Source: Nautilus pompilius (taxonomy: Eukaryota; Mollusca; Cephalopoda; Nautilida; Nautilidae). Taken from it: 64,000 bases of DNA. The stretch covers positions 1,363,001-1,427,000 of the forward strand of contig JACATO010000308.1 in NCBI GenBank assembly GCA_018389105.1, written 5' to 3'. The notes beneath the pieces were generated by a model, which searched no databases, was not told the DNA's origin, and was given only the letters and a program-made list of their open reading frames with translations. The translations under genes were made by a program, and so were the position numbers. This document shows, piece by piece, positions 13,630 through 26,204 of the stretch (positions are counted from its first letter, which is position 1; the number at the start of each line of letters is the position of its first letter).

Positions 13630-13935
13630 TGGTTTTTGAATTTTTGTGACTTCTGAAGAACAAAAAGAAATTATGAATCACCTTTCTCAACAATTCATGG
13701 AGGATTTATCAGGTCAAGAGCTAAAACAGGGAACTCTCATTATACTGAAGACAACAACCATGAAATGTAGTGAGCCATTTCTGTGCATAGCACCTCTGCC
13801 ATTGTATTTGTGATGGCTGATGGGATAGGAGTCTGGCTACCTGATACTATCCTGTCACTGAACATTACCACCCTAAGCAGTGTTTAAAACTTGGGTGAGA
13901 GCACCATGGCCACAAAGTTCAGGGCTGGCTGGTAG
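13630..13935 (+). repeat. 300-bp interspersed repeat, copy 1
   Basis: About 300 bp are near-identical, in opposite orientation, to 18670-19010. The shared core includes GAACTCTCATTATACTGAAG, ACAACAACCATGAAATGTAG and CTCTGCCATTGTATTTGTGA. It ends at GGGCTGG.TGGTAG followed by a (CT)n tract at 13935-13954. A short shared peptide (MNHLSQQFMEDLSG here) suggests part of it was once coding. Family unknown. Confidence 0.75.
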
Positions 13936-15570
13936 TCTCTCTCTCTCTCTCTCTCACACAACACTCTAAATTATCAAACAATCTCAACCTCAGTTTTTAA
14001 ATTAAAAAAAAAAACCCATCACATTATATATATGTATTTTCAAAAAGTGCTAAAAAATAAAAGGTAACTCCCAAAAATTGTAGATGCCTTAAATAAGTGT
14101 TAAATTTAAACATGTAAAACCTTTTTTTGTGATTATTATAAAAGTTAGATTAACATAATAAAACATTAAAGCTGATTTCGATTTATTTTGTTGGTTGTGT
14201 TACAATAGTAGTACATTTCCTGGATCCTATACTTTCTATATTTATTTATTTATTATTGTTATGACCAAAAAGCTTTTCTCTATAAATTTTTTACACAAAA
14301 GAAATTATTTCTGTTATTTTAAATCTGTTTATTCATTTATTTATTCTGCTAGGTTTGTAGATCAATTTATTTGATGGTGACAAAAGCCAACATTAACCCT
14401 TCCCTTTTTCAGGTAATATTCAGCATTGCTTGTTCCAAAGAAACGGCATGTGCCAAAAAGGATAGTATATACTGTATATACATTTTTTTGTATTTTTAAT
14501 AATAAAACTTACAGCAACATTTTTTTATAATTCCAATTTTATTAAAGAAAAGAAAAGAAAATGTTTGATTTACATAAGAATAAATTTAACATTAGCAAGA
14601 AATATATACAATATAAATTTACTCTTTTAAAAAGGGGAATAAGCGAATACTTTTTCAAATTTAATCATTCATTACAAAGGTGTATTCATTTAAAACCTGA
14701 CAATTATCTAAAGATAAAAATTATCAATATAATTTGATGGATTAAATTAGTAAAATGAAGCATTGGTCACTAAGTTTTCAATATTGATTATGTACTGCAC
14801 CAGCATTCACAATACCAAAAGTTGATAACCCTAAAAGTATGCATGGTCTTGAAGACACATTCAATGCTTTTGTAATTTATTAATATATAATTTGGTATAG
14901 TACACATATGCATTTTACTTTGTTTTTTTCTATTAATGTATTGAGAATATATCAACAACAAAAAAGTTTGCTGCTACTTAGCACCTTGTTTAAAACTACT
15001 AATGTTTTAGTAGTAAAGATGATAATTTTATTGACTTTTGGTTATCACTTTGCATCTGCAATGCACAGTGATGACTATTTTTCAAAACACAAGTCTAGAG
15101 ATCCATCTAGTTTTATTACAGTGCCTGGAAAACTTCCACATCTGAATCTCTAATCAATGCTGGTACAACTTGCCCCAAAGCTATTTGTGCTACTGTTTTA
15201 TTAAGCCCTTTAACGCATAAACATTGAGAGGTGTATAATATTCCGCTGAAAAATAAAGCTGTTGTTGATATACCTAAAAAACCTGATGCATAGAATTAAA
15301 TCTTATACCAGCCAATATTTTAGCCCTGACAGGGTTTATTAGCTCATCTGTTTACTTACACATACACAGCTTGCTAGGTTATGCCTGTTCTATTACCTGG
15401 ACACATAATCTACTTATTAGCTAATCACAAACAAACTGTGATTTGTCATTGGATACACTTCCAACATCCTTTGGGTCAAATTATACCTGTAACTCACTTC
15501 TGCTGCTGAGTTGGAGGATTTCCACAGTCACTAATGTATAGTAGGGAAAACTAGGGTTAATCATTATGGG

Positions 15571-15692
15571 ATAAGTTGTTACATCACCAGTAATTTCTAA
15601 TTAACCATAAAAACTAGCTATAATAATCAACTTCAACATTGGTTATAGCTCATCTATGTTTAATTAGAAATTACTGGTGATGTAAACAACTA
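15571..15692. repeat. MITE-like palindrome
   Basis: The left arm GTTACATCACCAGTAATTTC / TAATTAACCATA and a right arm that is its complement (TTTAATTAGAAATTACTGG / TGATGTAAACAAC) flank a short centre. That gives about 40-bp inverted arms in a 120-bp unit. There is no coding content. Typical of a non-autonomous DNA transposon. Confidence 0.6.
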
Positions 15693-15949
15693 ACGCTGAT
15701 CCCCCCCCATAATAGTTCTACAACCGATAAACTATCTGGAATTTCTTTACTTTAGATCTGATACCAGGCCTGATTTATGCCTAGAGTTAAAGTAAAAGGT
15801 GCAATGTCCAGTTCTCAGACCATGAGTTGCAATGCACTAAATATCTGATAATCTCTGAGCATCAGATAAAAACTGCTTGCTAAAAATAACCAAGATGTTT
15901 TTTAAAATAAAATTTCAACAAGATAACATTTATAGTGCTGCTGATGATT

Positions 15950-15952
<3 letters not shown>

Positions 15953-15991
<39 letters not shown>
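15953..15991. repeat. (AAT)n microsatellite
   Basis: Thirteen perfect trinucleotide units. Confidence 0.95.
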
Positions 15992-15993
<2 letters not shown>

Positions 15994-17934
15994 GAGCTTT
16001 AAAATTTGATTTTTCAATATTTATTATATATAAACATCATTTGCTATTAATCTAAATCCATACACAAACTGTTGCTTTTTTAATCACTAATAAAGATTTC
16101 TTTACATATGTACAAACTTTAAAGGAAAATATGGGGATAGTAACCACAGCTGTTATTTGAACATTATTTTGCTGCTTTGACAATTTTTCAATGTAATTTT
16201 TTCACAGCCCCAACCTTTTTAAATACCTAAAAAATGGGAAATATTTTGTCAAATTAAAAACCTGTTCCTGAAATCTTAACTCTTGGTTGTACAGAAAAAG
16301 ATTTAGCTGAGATTTTAAAAAGATTTATTGTCATCACAAAAGGAGCTAAAAAGTAGAAAAAATTATTTAATTAATTAATTTTTTGTTATTTTTGTCTTCA
16401 CACATACCCTGGCTATCATTAAATGACTATTGTTTAAAGGTATATTCTGACAATAGGATTTAATATAGCTAGAACACCTTGCAGTAAATTTAGAATTTTA
16501 CTCTTTTTATTGTACATTTTTATATTTAATCATAAGAGAATGAAGGCCTAAAATAAAGTGATAATAACCGAGTTAACTTTATAGGAAAACCAAATAATTA
16601 AATAGCTAATTATTGCATATTTAAATACATAAATCTATAAGTAACACAATTCAGATTATGGCAAACTTTAACATACCAAATCCAAATTTTTATCAGTTTT
16701 AATGCCATTTTTTCTTTTGTTTTTATGTGATATATAATAAAGTTAATTACTTAGTTTTCATATTTAAGAAAAAAACAACTAAAAAGCAATCAATTTTAAA
16801 TATTCCTAATTATTTCAAATCTGAAAAAAACATTCTTCTTGATTGATAATGACCATCTTTTACTTTATATTTATCTAAGTAAATATTTCAGGTTTTAAAG
16901 GTCTGTTTAAAAACTGATTTTTATTACCAAACTTGTGCTGCTACACTATACCCAAATATTACTAATAATCACATTACAATAACTAGTGTAAATTCTGCAT
17001 TTGTTATTATGTAAAGGATTTGATAGAGCTCTCGTTATACCGTACCAAGAGCACATGTAGGATTGCTGACCCCGACAGGAAAATGCCATTTTTCAGAATG
17101 ACTGGTACAAATTGGTTCTTCATATAGTGAAATATCTCTGAATTCATCCAATAGCTCAGACCTTTAATAATAGCCTGATTAAAGTAAAACAGTAATTTCC
17201 ACCTGTATAATATTTACTAGAGAATGTATCTTTAATTTCTCTCTTATTTAGTATGGTTATTTGCTTGAAAGACATTTTGAATATTTGATGAGTTTCTTCA
17301 AAATCTAAAAATTCAGTATCAAAGTCAATATATTGCTGGTACTTGTAAAGGGAGGACCATCTAAAATAAATAATAAATAAACAATTGAACACAACAAACA
17401 TTTAAAATTTATTTGTTAGTGGCTGCTTTGATATCTGTGAACTTTACATCAAGCTGATAAATTCTGATAATCTTCTTGTATAGACAGTATCTTATCTCTA
17501 GCTTTTCCCCAGAATTGATGTTATGTATTTGAATTGTTTGTTTTGTGCATCTGCATTAGACTTCAAACAACTGTCTCCTAGGCACTGGCAGGCATCAAGG
17601 GAGAAGTGGTGCTTAGGCTGCCCAGACCCCTTATGGCTCATACAGCACTCATGTAGTTGTGCAGAATGGGCAATGTAGAAAAAGTCCATACTAGAACTCT
17701 TAACTTTTATGTGGGAATAAATTCACATTGTTAACTGGTAAAAAAAAAAGAAAAAAGAGCAAGATGAAACTGTGGCTAGGGTGGTACACCAAACTAAGCA
17801 GATCCCCACATCAGGCTTTTGACCTTAATAGCCCAATAATTTAACCACCAGATATTCAATTTTTTTGTTTTCAGCTTTACATGTTTTATATTAAATTTTT
17901 CTGAGTATGCATCATTTTATAGTAACCTAATCCA

Positions 17935-18560
17935 GCTTTTCTTTCAAAGTTTGCAGGTATTCATTTAATTGCTTTTGTGAACTATCTTGACCCTTAGTTC
18001 TATTGAGATGCTTCCATAGTTGCTCAGTGGGATTCGATATAAGCTCTGAACCTAAAAAAAGTAACGTGCAATTGATTTTCATCTTCTAAGTTGTAGTGTG
18101 GTTCTGGATCTGTGACATGTTTTTTCATCTTCTTGTATAATGAATGATTATAGTCAAGGATACACATGTAGGAGAATACTTCAGAGAAAAGACATGTAAC
18201 TGATGAAATTTAAATGTCCATAAATGAAAGATTTATTTTGCCCCTTTACCAAATGGCTGCACACACACTGTCATGATAGACGTTGACTGTAAACACACTG
18301 AGTCACATTTTTTGCCAACCTTTCTCCTCACCAATGTGCATTCAGAGAATATGGAGTGATAAAGTGATAAGCATATGACTTGCCACAGAAAACCATGGGC
18401 TTATGTTGCAGCGGATAAAGCAATAACTTTATTTTTGTGTCAACAATGGCCTTTGTTACACAGTCTCTCCATCATCTGTATACAGGAGCCATTGCAGTCG
18501 CCCATTTCATAACAGTGAAAACAGTTCAATGTGAATATCATAAATGAACATTGTTTTCCC
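17935..18560 (-). mobile_element. Tc1-like transposase relic
   Basis: On the minus strand, pieces resemble a Tc1 transposase: SIMTVCVQPFGKGAK with FIYGHLNFISYMSFL (compare GSVMVWG...LHFIDGTMN), then LISNPTEQLWKHLNR (compare DLNPIEHLWRHLKR) near 18050, followed by KQLNEYLQTLKEKLD. Several frameshifts. No terminal repeats recognised. Confidence 0.5.
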
Positions 18561-18601
18561 AATTATTTAAATTTAATTTTTAAAATCAGATACATGTTGT
18601 T

Positions 18602-18672
18602 GGTGTGTGTGTGTGTCTGCGTGTGTGTGTGTGTGGTATGTGTGTGTGTGTGTGTGGTGTGTGGTGTGTGTG
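18602..18672. repeat. (GT)n microsatellite
   Basis: Interrupted GT repeat of about 70 bp next to the inverted 300-bp repeat. Confidence 0.95.
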
Positions 18673-19010
18673 GATAAACAAAAACTATCAACCAGTAAAA
18701 GCCCTGAACTTTGTTGCTATGGTGCTCTCACCCAAGTTTAAAACACTGTTTAGAATGTAATGTTCAGTGACAGGGTAGTATCAGGTAGCCAGCTGATTAC
18801 TTTTCAGGCTTCTCTCCCATCAGTCCATCACAAATACAATGGCAGAGGTGCTATGCAGAACTGGCTCACTACATTTCATGGTTGTTGTCTTCAGTATAAT
18901 GAGAGTTCCTGTTTCAGCTGTTAACCTGATAGATCCTCCAGGAATTGTTGCAAAAGGTGAGTCATAATTCCCTCTTGTTCTTCTTCAAAAGCCACAAAAA
19001 ATTCCTGGAT
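18670..19010 (-). repeat. 300-bp interspersed repeat, copy 2 (inverted)
   Basis: It is the reverse-complement partner of 13630-13935, with a few small indels (for example an extra ~17 bp near 18790). The matching peptide is MTHLLQQFLEDLSG. Its 3' end, at the lower coordinates, abuts a (GT)n tract at 18602-18672. The microsatellite sits at the same end as in copy 1. Confidence 0.75.
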
Positions 19011-20240
19011 CATTTTTCCCTTACTGTGAAAAATGAAGTACTGACTCAAAGTCTTGGATTTAAACATAATTATTATAAGCATGTCCTTTAAATTTTTGTT
19101 CATTAAATTAAAAGCACAAAACAACATGTTCTTGATAAGCATAATAAAACAACAAATCCTTCCTTTGATATATAAAACAAATTCCTTATAAATATTTTAA
19201 GCTAGTTGTTTTTTTTTTTCAAATGGAAACAGTACAACCAAAAATTACTATAAAAATATTTTTAAAATGATTTAAAATTAAATTATTATTATTAATTTTA
19301 GGATACTGAAACAGTTATATACTTGGTATTCTTTGAGCAGTTGTAGTTTGTGTGTGTAAGGTTGTCATTTTATTTTCACAGTTTTTAAATAAAAATATTC
19401 AAAATGAAACAAAGAAACATCAGAAGTAAAAAGCTTTATGCAATGCATCAAATCAAATAAAAGAACTAAATCTACTTGCAGAGGTGATGAGTTTAACAAA
19501 AGATTAGTACCTTTTAAGAGCTAAACTGAGAACTTCATACTTAAGCCAGTCGGTCTGGAATCAGAAACAGGCACAAAAACAAAATTCTTTCTATCCCCTA
19601 GACCTAAAAGTTATGAACACCATCTGAGACTGGCTAGCAGAAATGCCATTATGTACTACTGCCACTAGTGAACTTGTGCTTATAAAGCATATCAACATAA
19701 TAAATAAATAAATAATTTCTAAATTATGTGAGTTTTACATTTTTTCTTCTGTTAGCAAAACATTACATTACCTGAAATGCCATCATGAAGCCAGCTGGAT
19801 TAACAAGCTCGGTTGCTGTATTAAAGTTATTTCAGTATAAGACTTACAGAGTCTGATAAGGCTGGCCCTAAAGGTCTGGATTTTAGCATCCTTGTCATAT
19901 AATAACAGGGATGGAAGTAAAAATGCAGTAGTTTTTATGTGAAACTCACACGTTGTATCAAATATACTCCAGAGTTTATAAGAGAGTTGTCAAAAGAACA
20001 TGTGAAACTATAAATAAATCACTGCTTTGTATTTTTATCAAAAAAGTTTTGCATTTTTTATGCTTAAAATGAGAAATAAACAAAAAATGTTTTTTCAAAA
20101 TATTTCAGTTTTAAGTTTACACTCCGATATCTGATCATAAAAGACATAAGTAATATTGTGGAGTGGTTGTTGTTTTTCCTCTAAAATATATAAATAAAGC
20201 ATAATCATTTCAGTTAAAATGGAATCTCAAAATTTTATCA

Positions 20241-20424
20241 TTAACTCTTTCCCCGCTAAAGTTGGAGATCACCATGTAATAACATAGTTTTTGTGACACT
20301 CAATAGATGGCTGGTCAGTAGCACTGGATATCATTAGTTGGAGCATTGGCAAATGGCCTTGGGGAAATTCCAAATCATCTGTCAATGGAAATGACATGAA
20401 AAATCTAGGCAGGAAAAGGGTTAA
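20241..20424. repeat. TTAA-bounded MITE (piggyBac-like ends)
   Basis: A 184-bp non-coding unit starts TTAACTCTTTCCCCGCTAAA and ends AGGCAGGAAAAGGGTTAA. The ends are approximate inverted repeats and both carry the TTAA typical of piggyBac insertion. It lies 400 bp upstream of the first ErbB exon, within the intron. Confidence 0.55.
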
Positions 20425-20819
20425 TGAACTATAACATAACGGTTTATGAAATATTATGCGCATCAGTTGTCACAAGATAAATATGTGATAAGAGAAATCC
20501 TAAAAAAACTGTTTTAATAAATTTATAAATCATAATACTGTCATGCTAAACTGCAATATAAATATACATTTTCTTCAAAAATGTGTTAAATCTTTAATTC
20601 CCAGCTTATCCATGATGACAGTGTCATTTAAATGACTTAATAAAAAGGCACATATATTTTTAGCTAAAAATTAAAAAAAAAATGATTGAAAATTTAATAA
20701 AAGTATTGCAGATAAATAAATCTAATGAAGTACTTTGTAAGACCCTAAAACTACACACATACATACACAATGTACCAATTTAATTTTTAAAATTTCAAAT
20801 ATTAATTTCTTTTCAATAG

Positions 20820-21188
20820 AATGCTATGGAACATATGTTGGACTGGGAACATCTGGTGGTTCCAAATTTCACTATGAATCTTTACAGAGGCGTTACAAAG
20901 GCTGCACCTATGTGTATGGCAATTTGGAAATCACTAACCTGTATGAGACAAATGGTGAGACCTATGACCTCAGCTTTCTTCAAAACATACGAGTTATAAC
21001 TGGTTATGTTTTGCTTGGTTTGATTAATGTGGCAGTAATACCACTCACCAGTTTAGAACTGATACGGGCAGACTATACATACAAAATTAAGGGAGAACAG
21101 TATGGCCTCATAGTTGCACTGACTTCTACATTTAAAAATGGCAGCCTGGCTGCTGGTCTCCAAGAACTGCAGCTTCCAGCTTTGAGAG
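20820..21188 (+). CDS. ErbB/EGFR-like exon: receptor L domain 1, main part
   Basis: This 369-nt exon (123 codons) encodes the first half of an EGF-receptor ligand-binding domain I. It starts after a pyrimidine-rich tract ending in TAG and ends at a strong GTAAGT donor; both junctions are phase 1, so the first codon is completed by a G from an upstream exon (giving Glu). ErbB landmarks include the opening Cys (ECYGTYVG), the partner Cys in GCTYVYGNLEIT, the leucine-rich strand DLSFLQNIRVITGYVLL, and the LELIRADYTYKI strand. There is one NGS glycosylation site. The match is better to EGFR than to insulin receptor because of the NLEIT and DLSFLQNI motifs. In ErbB proteins this domain is extracellular and contacts EGF-like ligands. 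No stop or frameshift is present. No signal-peptide exon is recognisable in the 20.8 kb upstream, so the 5' end probably lies outside the window. Confidence 0.93.
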
Positions 21189-24100
21189 GTAAGTTTACAA
21201 TATATACTCAGAGTAAACTGTAGAAAACAGATGAGGAATCTGGTGGTAGTCATGATGAAAAACATGATCTGAGAGCAGTAGTTCTTGCTGAGATTACATT
21301 CCTCCTCACAAATGACAATGCCCTCTAGATTCTGCATTCCTACCAAAATAAAATGAAAGTTTCTTTTTTGTTTGTTTTTAATCTTTTATCAATAGTTAAC
21401 CCATATCTCATAATCCAAAATAATTTTGTAGCAAAAATGCTATAAAATGGTATTTTCTTTAGCCAAACAGAAAATTAAAGAGCACTTTGCACTGAAAAGC
21501 GTAATCACGTTAGTGAGCATACTGTAAAAAAAATTCTTTAATGCTCTCAAGTTCCCCTTACAATGATAATTCTTTCTGGTAAGAAATATTTTTGACACAG
21601 TTTCAATTAAAATATGATACCTAATTCACATTTTATGAGAAATAATCTAAAGTAAGGACAATATTAAATAACACAAAGACCCACATAAAATTGTTAGAGC
21701 ATACTACTTATTTGGGCTTGCAGTAATCTGATTTTTGTTTTAGAATTATTTTCTGCTGCCATATCCAAAATTTGAAAAACTTTATCAAGACAATAACCCT
21801 AAACATAGCATAAGTATTTTAAAATGTCAGTAGGACGTAGTTGCTGGGTACTAGAAAATAATATCAAAATTTTCAAAGTACTATTATTTTTACTTCATTT
21901 TAAGTTTCAAATACCATAGGTTAAAAAAAATTAACATAGATGTGGTAATTTCTTTAATCCAAATATCTATAAAATATTAGCAATAACTGAAGATAACTAA
22001 GAGTTCTACTTTAACAGCAGTGAACATCTGTTGGTCACAGCTTCAAAACAACCCTAAGAATATCAGTAAATTCTAATAATGCAATAATAATTTGCTAACT
22101 TTTAATGATGCATTGACTGCAATAGATAAATAATCAAAATGTAAATTAAAATCAATTTTGAATTTAAGTCACTTCCATGGGCATCCACAGGATGTTTTCC
22201 AGTTGGGGAGATGACGACAAAAAATGTTTGCAGAATAAATTACAGCAGAAGTGTACACAGCGCTCTGCAAGTGAGTGCCTTATATTGTTACTCTCTTCCC
22301 AACCTGACCTTATAGCCTGGCAAAAGGTAGCGCCATCATCACCATCCAGAAGGTGGGGACATTTGCCAAACTATCTAACTCTATGTCATAAAACACAACA
22401 CAGTTTTAGTTTATATGAATGCACTAAAGAAGGAAACTATGGTTTTTTCTATCGTTTAGATTTCTTTTAGGCCGAAGGGGGCTGGGATATGAAGTATGTG
22501 TTAGTGATTTGCATGCTTCTATAAAGTAATATGCAGAAACTGTAAACCATAATTATAGATTTTCATAGATTTCTATGATTTTATTGGGAGCTAAAATAAT
22601 AAAGTAATTTAAACAGATTCCTAATATTGTTACAAGCTGACACTAAAATAGCAAACATTGATCAAAATTTTTATGCCATTCTTAACATTTAATCAAGATG
22701 TTTTATAACATCAATAAAAATATTCTTTGATACTCATAACACACAAACCTGCTAATTTTGTAATAGTACTGTGCTCAAATATATTAAAATCTCCCATTTA
22801 AAATTGTATCTTTAAAAGTATTATGCATGACAAACAAAGATGACTCCCTTAAACTAATTTTTATTTAAAATACTAGCAACCAAAAATTAGGAACTTTTGG
22901 CAATGTATTTTTTATACATATAAGATTCTAAAATAGAGAATTGTTTTCATGTGTATACTGGTACCAAATTACTTAATTCAAAGGCACAACAGTGTATAAC
23001 TAAAATTCCAAGAAAAGATTTTTTATAGTATAAATTTTTGTTAATTTGTAAAACATTTATAACAAAATCTTGATTAAAATATTAATACTTTAACTAATGC
23101 AAAATCCCCAAAAAGAGACAAAAATATGTATCTATGCCTATTTGTGGTAAAGATATTAACATTGTGAGGAGTTATTTAACACTTAAAATATATCTTCATT
23201 TAACAAATAATTTTTAAAGTTATACTGGTCTGCATATTTGTGTAGATTATATAAATTACTCAGAAACTTAATCAATGCTATGATAAAAAATATCTGATAA
23301 AATAACTTCATTTATTGGTTAGTTTATATTTCTTGCATTCCTCTTCTTGTTTAAATACATTAAATCTCTGATGAGTGATTTATCTTGGAAAAGATACTTA
23401 TCAGTACTTTATTTACACTCTGGAAATGGCCAAATTTTTTTTTTGACACACAATATACACCATAAAACTAAATGCCAAATATATGCTACTGGCATAAAGT
23501 GGAATCAAACAATTTATAAATTAAAAAAAGTTCTCACAATGTAATCCTATGGAAGATGGCTTACTGCTCAACTGTAGAACTTGGCTATTTAGAAACCCTA
23601 TCCTTGCCACTATGATTTGAATTTCTGAAGTCAGCAGTGCATTGTAAGAACATTTTTTTAAAATTGACAGCATAGATCATTTCAGAATAAGAATTTGCAG
23701 TCATTAACTTACTTAACTCAATAATAATAAAAGCTTATGTTGACATCATGCCATACAGTTTCTGGTAAGTGTGGTTAGTTGTCATCACTAACTCATAAGC
23801 CATCATAGTCTAAACAAGCAGGTTGTTGGACTGACTAATTTCTCTGTTATGCAATGTTAACAACAGACCAGTTTTAGACATCTAATCTTTTACAAAAAAA
23901 TTAGCAGCAGAAAGTGCTAGGAGGGTTTTTCTGAGGCTCATTAAGAAAAAAAATACAATTTGGCTTGCTTCCATTTCTTCAGCAATGCCAGCAACCTAAT
24001 AACTTTCTTTCAGGAAAACAAATATCTAAGCTAGGTATGTTGTCAACATGTTCATATTTTCATTAGTGCTGACATAAAATACATAATAATAACCAAATGT

Positions 24101-24463
24101 TAGAGTCATCATTTGATATAATAAGTCAAACAAACAAAAAATATATCAGTTTTCATGACATAAATGTATTAATAAAAATAGCCATTTTTTTATCAGTAGA
24201 TTTTTTAATTCACAATGATGATGATGGATATTTTTACTAAAAATTTTTTAAAATTTAATTTTTACATGTTAATTCAAATATTAAAGGTTATGTATTAACA
24301 AGTTAAATGCACTGAAGTTAATTTCTGATAAATTTCATATCCATTTAAGGGCAATGTGACTGAAAAATTATGCACCAGGCAAAAAATGGTTTTGCAAGTA
24401 TTGAAAGAACAAGTTTTTCATTTGTATTCTTTATTAATCTTGAAACTTTTTGCATGGTTTCAG
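21189..24463 (+). other. Intron between ErbB-like exons
   Basis: 3.3-kb intron with GT and AG ends. A less AT-rich patch at 22170-22480 contains a 97-codon ORF without recognisable motifs. Confidence 0.85.
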
Positions 24464-24595
24464 AGATTTCACATGGAAAAGTTTTGTTTAGTGAAAACCG
24501 GTTGTTGTGTCATGTGAATACCATTTTATGGAATGTTATCGTACCAAGGGAGCAAACTCCAGTTCATTTTGATAATTATGCCTTCAGCAAAAGCT
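24464..24595 (+). CDS. ErbB/EGFR-like exon: end of L domain 1
   Basis: This 132-nt exon follows the acceptor TTTCAG and ends at AGCT|GTAAGT; it is phase 1 on both sides and joins in frame to the exon ending at 21188. It encodes the last repeats of L domain 1. EISHGKVLFSENRLLCHVN corresponds to the ErbB strand around human EGFR ...GAVRFSNNPALCNVES. TILWNVIVPREQ follows with the conserved Trp that plugs the domain core. Its single internal Cys is expected to pair with the Cys formed across the next junction. The adjoining longer open frame upstream (from 24370) is intronic read-through and was not used. Confidence 0.92.
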
Positions 24596-25046
24596 GTAAG
24601 TGTTGATGACATTTATTCATATTTTTGTTAGTTTGCCCATATGAAAATAGAATAACCAGTGGTTTAGCCACTCGGGGTGAGGCAAAACGTTTCCACATAA
24701 ATTACAGCATATTTTTTGTGTTGATAAAGTTAACATACAGCTTGCATTTGATTAGTGAAAAATGTGCAGTGGAACCATACTGCATAGAGAATGTTGCTGG
24801 ATTTTCTTTAGCAAGCTACAGTGGTTAGTGGAGTTGGTACAGAGCGGCATCCAAACACTGAAATAATGATAGTAATTGTATGGTCAACACTATAACAAAT
24901 AAGGCTTTAAAAAATCTTGTCTTACGTAAAGATAGAATCATAAAGTAACGTGTTTATGTCTACACCGAGTGTTGAAAAGTGCCAAGGATGATTGTGAAAC
25001 AAATAAAGTTTAAAGATTAACATATTTTCAAATCCATTACTATCTA

Positions 25047-26130
25047 CCGTATATACTGACGTACAAGACGACCCCCAAATTTCAATCTAAAATTTAGGTT
25101 TGGGCTATACTTGCCGTATGAGATAATCACAAGTCAGGCACTTACCAGCGAGGGCTTACTGCCCTAATAGTCCATCCACAACCATCCCACTGACCAGAGC
25201 GGCAGTGCTGGTAAGCACACTACTAAGAAACACAACCTTGATTATTTAAAATAAGGCCAATTCATTTCTTTTCACGGCAAGTTATTGTCGGTTATCTGCC
25301 ACAATATGCATCTAACGCAATCAGCTGTTGTAGTGCAAACGCTACATTTTACATTATACTGTACATTTTAGTTCATTTGATTGCACCAATAGGTGTTTCA
25401 TTAGCATTTGAGTGAAAAGACTAAATGCTTATTGAATACATTTAATACATATACGATACATTTAATATACCCATCCACAATATTACTAAAAGCAAATTAA
25501 AGATTTACATTTTATTGGCAATTATAACTAAAATGGTTTTTACCTCAATCACCATGTATTAAAATCCTTCAAAATCCACATCATCAACATATGACATCAG
25601 AAGTTCTTCAATTACATCCTCAGATACATTTGTAAGTGAATCATCATACGGATCAAACTCTAAATCAGATGTTGTGGCTCTGACTTCTGCTTCCTCCTCA
25701 TCTTCCCACAAGTCGTCTTCTGTACCATCCAGTGAATTAGATATTCCACACTTTTTAAAAGACTCGATGACTGTTTCCACACTAATATCACTCCATGCCT
25801 TGATGACAAAATCAAAAGGTACATCCAGTTGAGAAGCACGCATATTCCCACCTTTTATAAAAGACTTTTTGCCGCTAACCATCCACTCATTCCACTGTTC
25901 ACGAACATGGTCCTTGAATGGCTTGTTGAGACAAGCATCCAGTGGTTGTACCAGTGATGTTAATCCTCCAGGAATAACTGTCAAGAAGTGTTGTTTCTGT
26001 CCATACGTTTCTTTGTGTCCTCGGTTAGATAAGACTTAAATATATCTCATACCAAAAGGCTTTCACATAACACTAAGACCAGCACACTAGAGAGTAGGTG
26101 TGGAGCCAAGTTGTTCACTTCTATGATAGT
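25047..26130 (-). mobile_element. Pogo/Tigger-type element, 3' half
   Basis: The end at 25047 carries ACCGTATATACTGACGTACA followed by AGACGACCCCC and a second similar motif, the usual pogo-type terminal sequence. The 3' half of the transposase gene follows on the minus strand. The 5' half and the other terminus are missing; a Tc1 relic abuts at about 26200. Confidence 0.7.
25559..25984 (-). pseudogene. Pogo-family transposase C-terminal fragment
   Basis: The 141-residue open frame reads VIPGGLTSLVQPLDACLNK, with the last catalytic Asp in QPLD, then FKDHVREQWNEWM, KGGNMRASQLDVPFDFVIKA and SFKKCGISNSLDGTEDD, and ends in an acidic tail (DLWEDEEEAEV...). These are standard landmarks of the DDE_1 pogo C-terminus. 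The frame shifts just upstream, where LLVxDIFKSYLTEDTKKRMD continues in another frame to about 26100. The open frame has no native ATG, so this is a relic. Confidence 0.82.
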
Positions 26131-26204
26131 TGATTCATCCTTGACTTTGCTGATAGTCATTTGTATTTGGTTAAAAACAAACCAATGTAATTCCGACTAG
26201 TTTG

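Larger units (their letters stand above)
13955..17934. other. AT-rich non-coding with simple repeats
   Basis: Apart from the palindrome at 15571 there is an (AAT)n microsatellite at 15953-15991. The ORF at 14908-15153 shows no domain and weak codon character. Confidence 0.5.

Noticed and set aside
14908..15153. ORF with a hydrophobic stretch as a secreted protein exon
   Set aside because: No splice sites in phase, AT-rich composition and no homology that I recognise.
18900..18960. Strong GTGAGTC donor at 18955 as the missing first ErbB exon
   Set aside because: It lies inside the inverted 300-bp repeat; the other copy has the same context without the site, and there is no signal peptide upstream.
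24370..24606. A 78-codon ORF read as one exon
   Set aside because: Only 24464-24595 matches ErbB and has splice sites in phase; the rest is intron.
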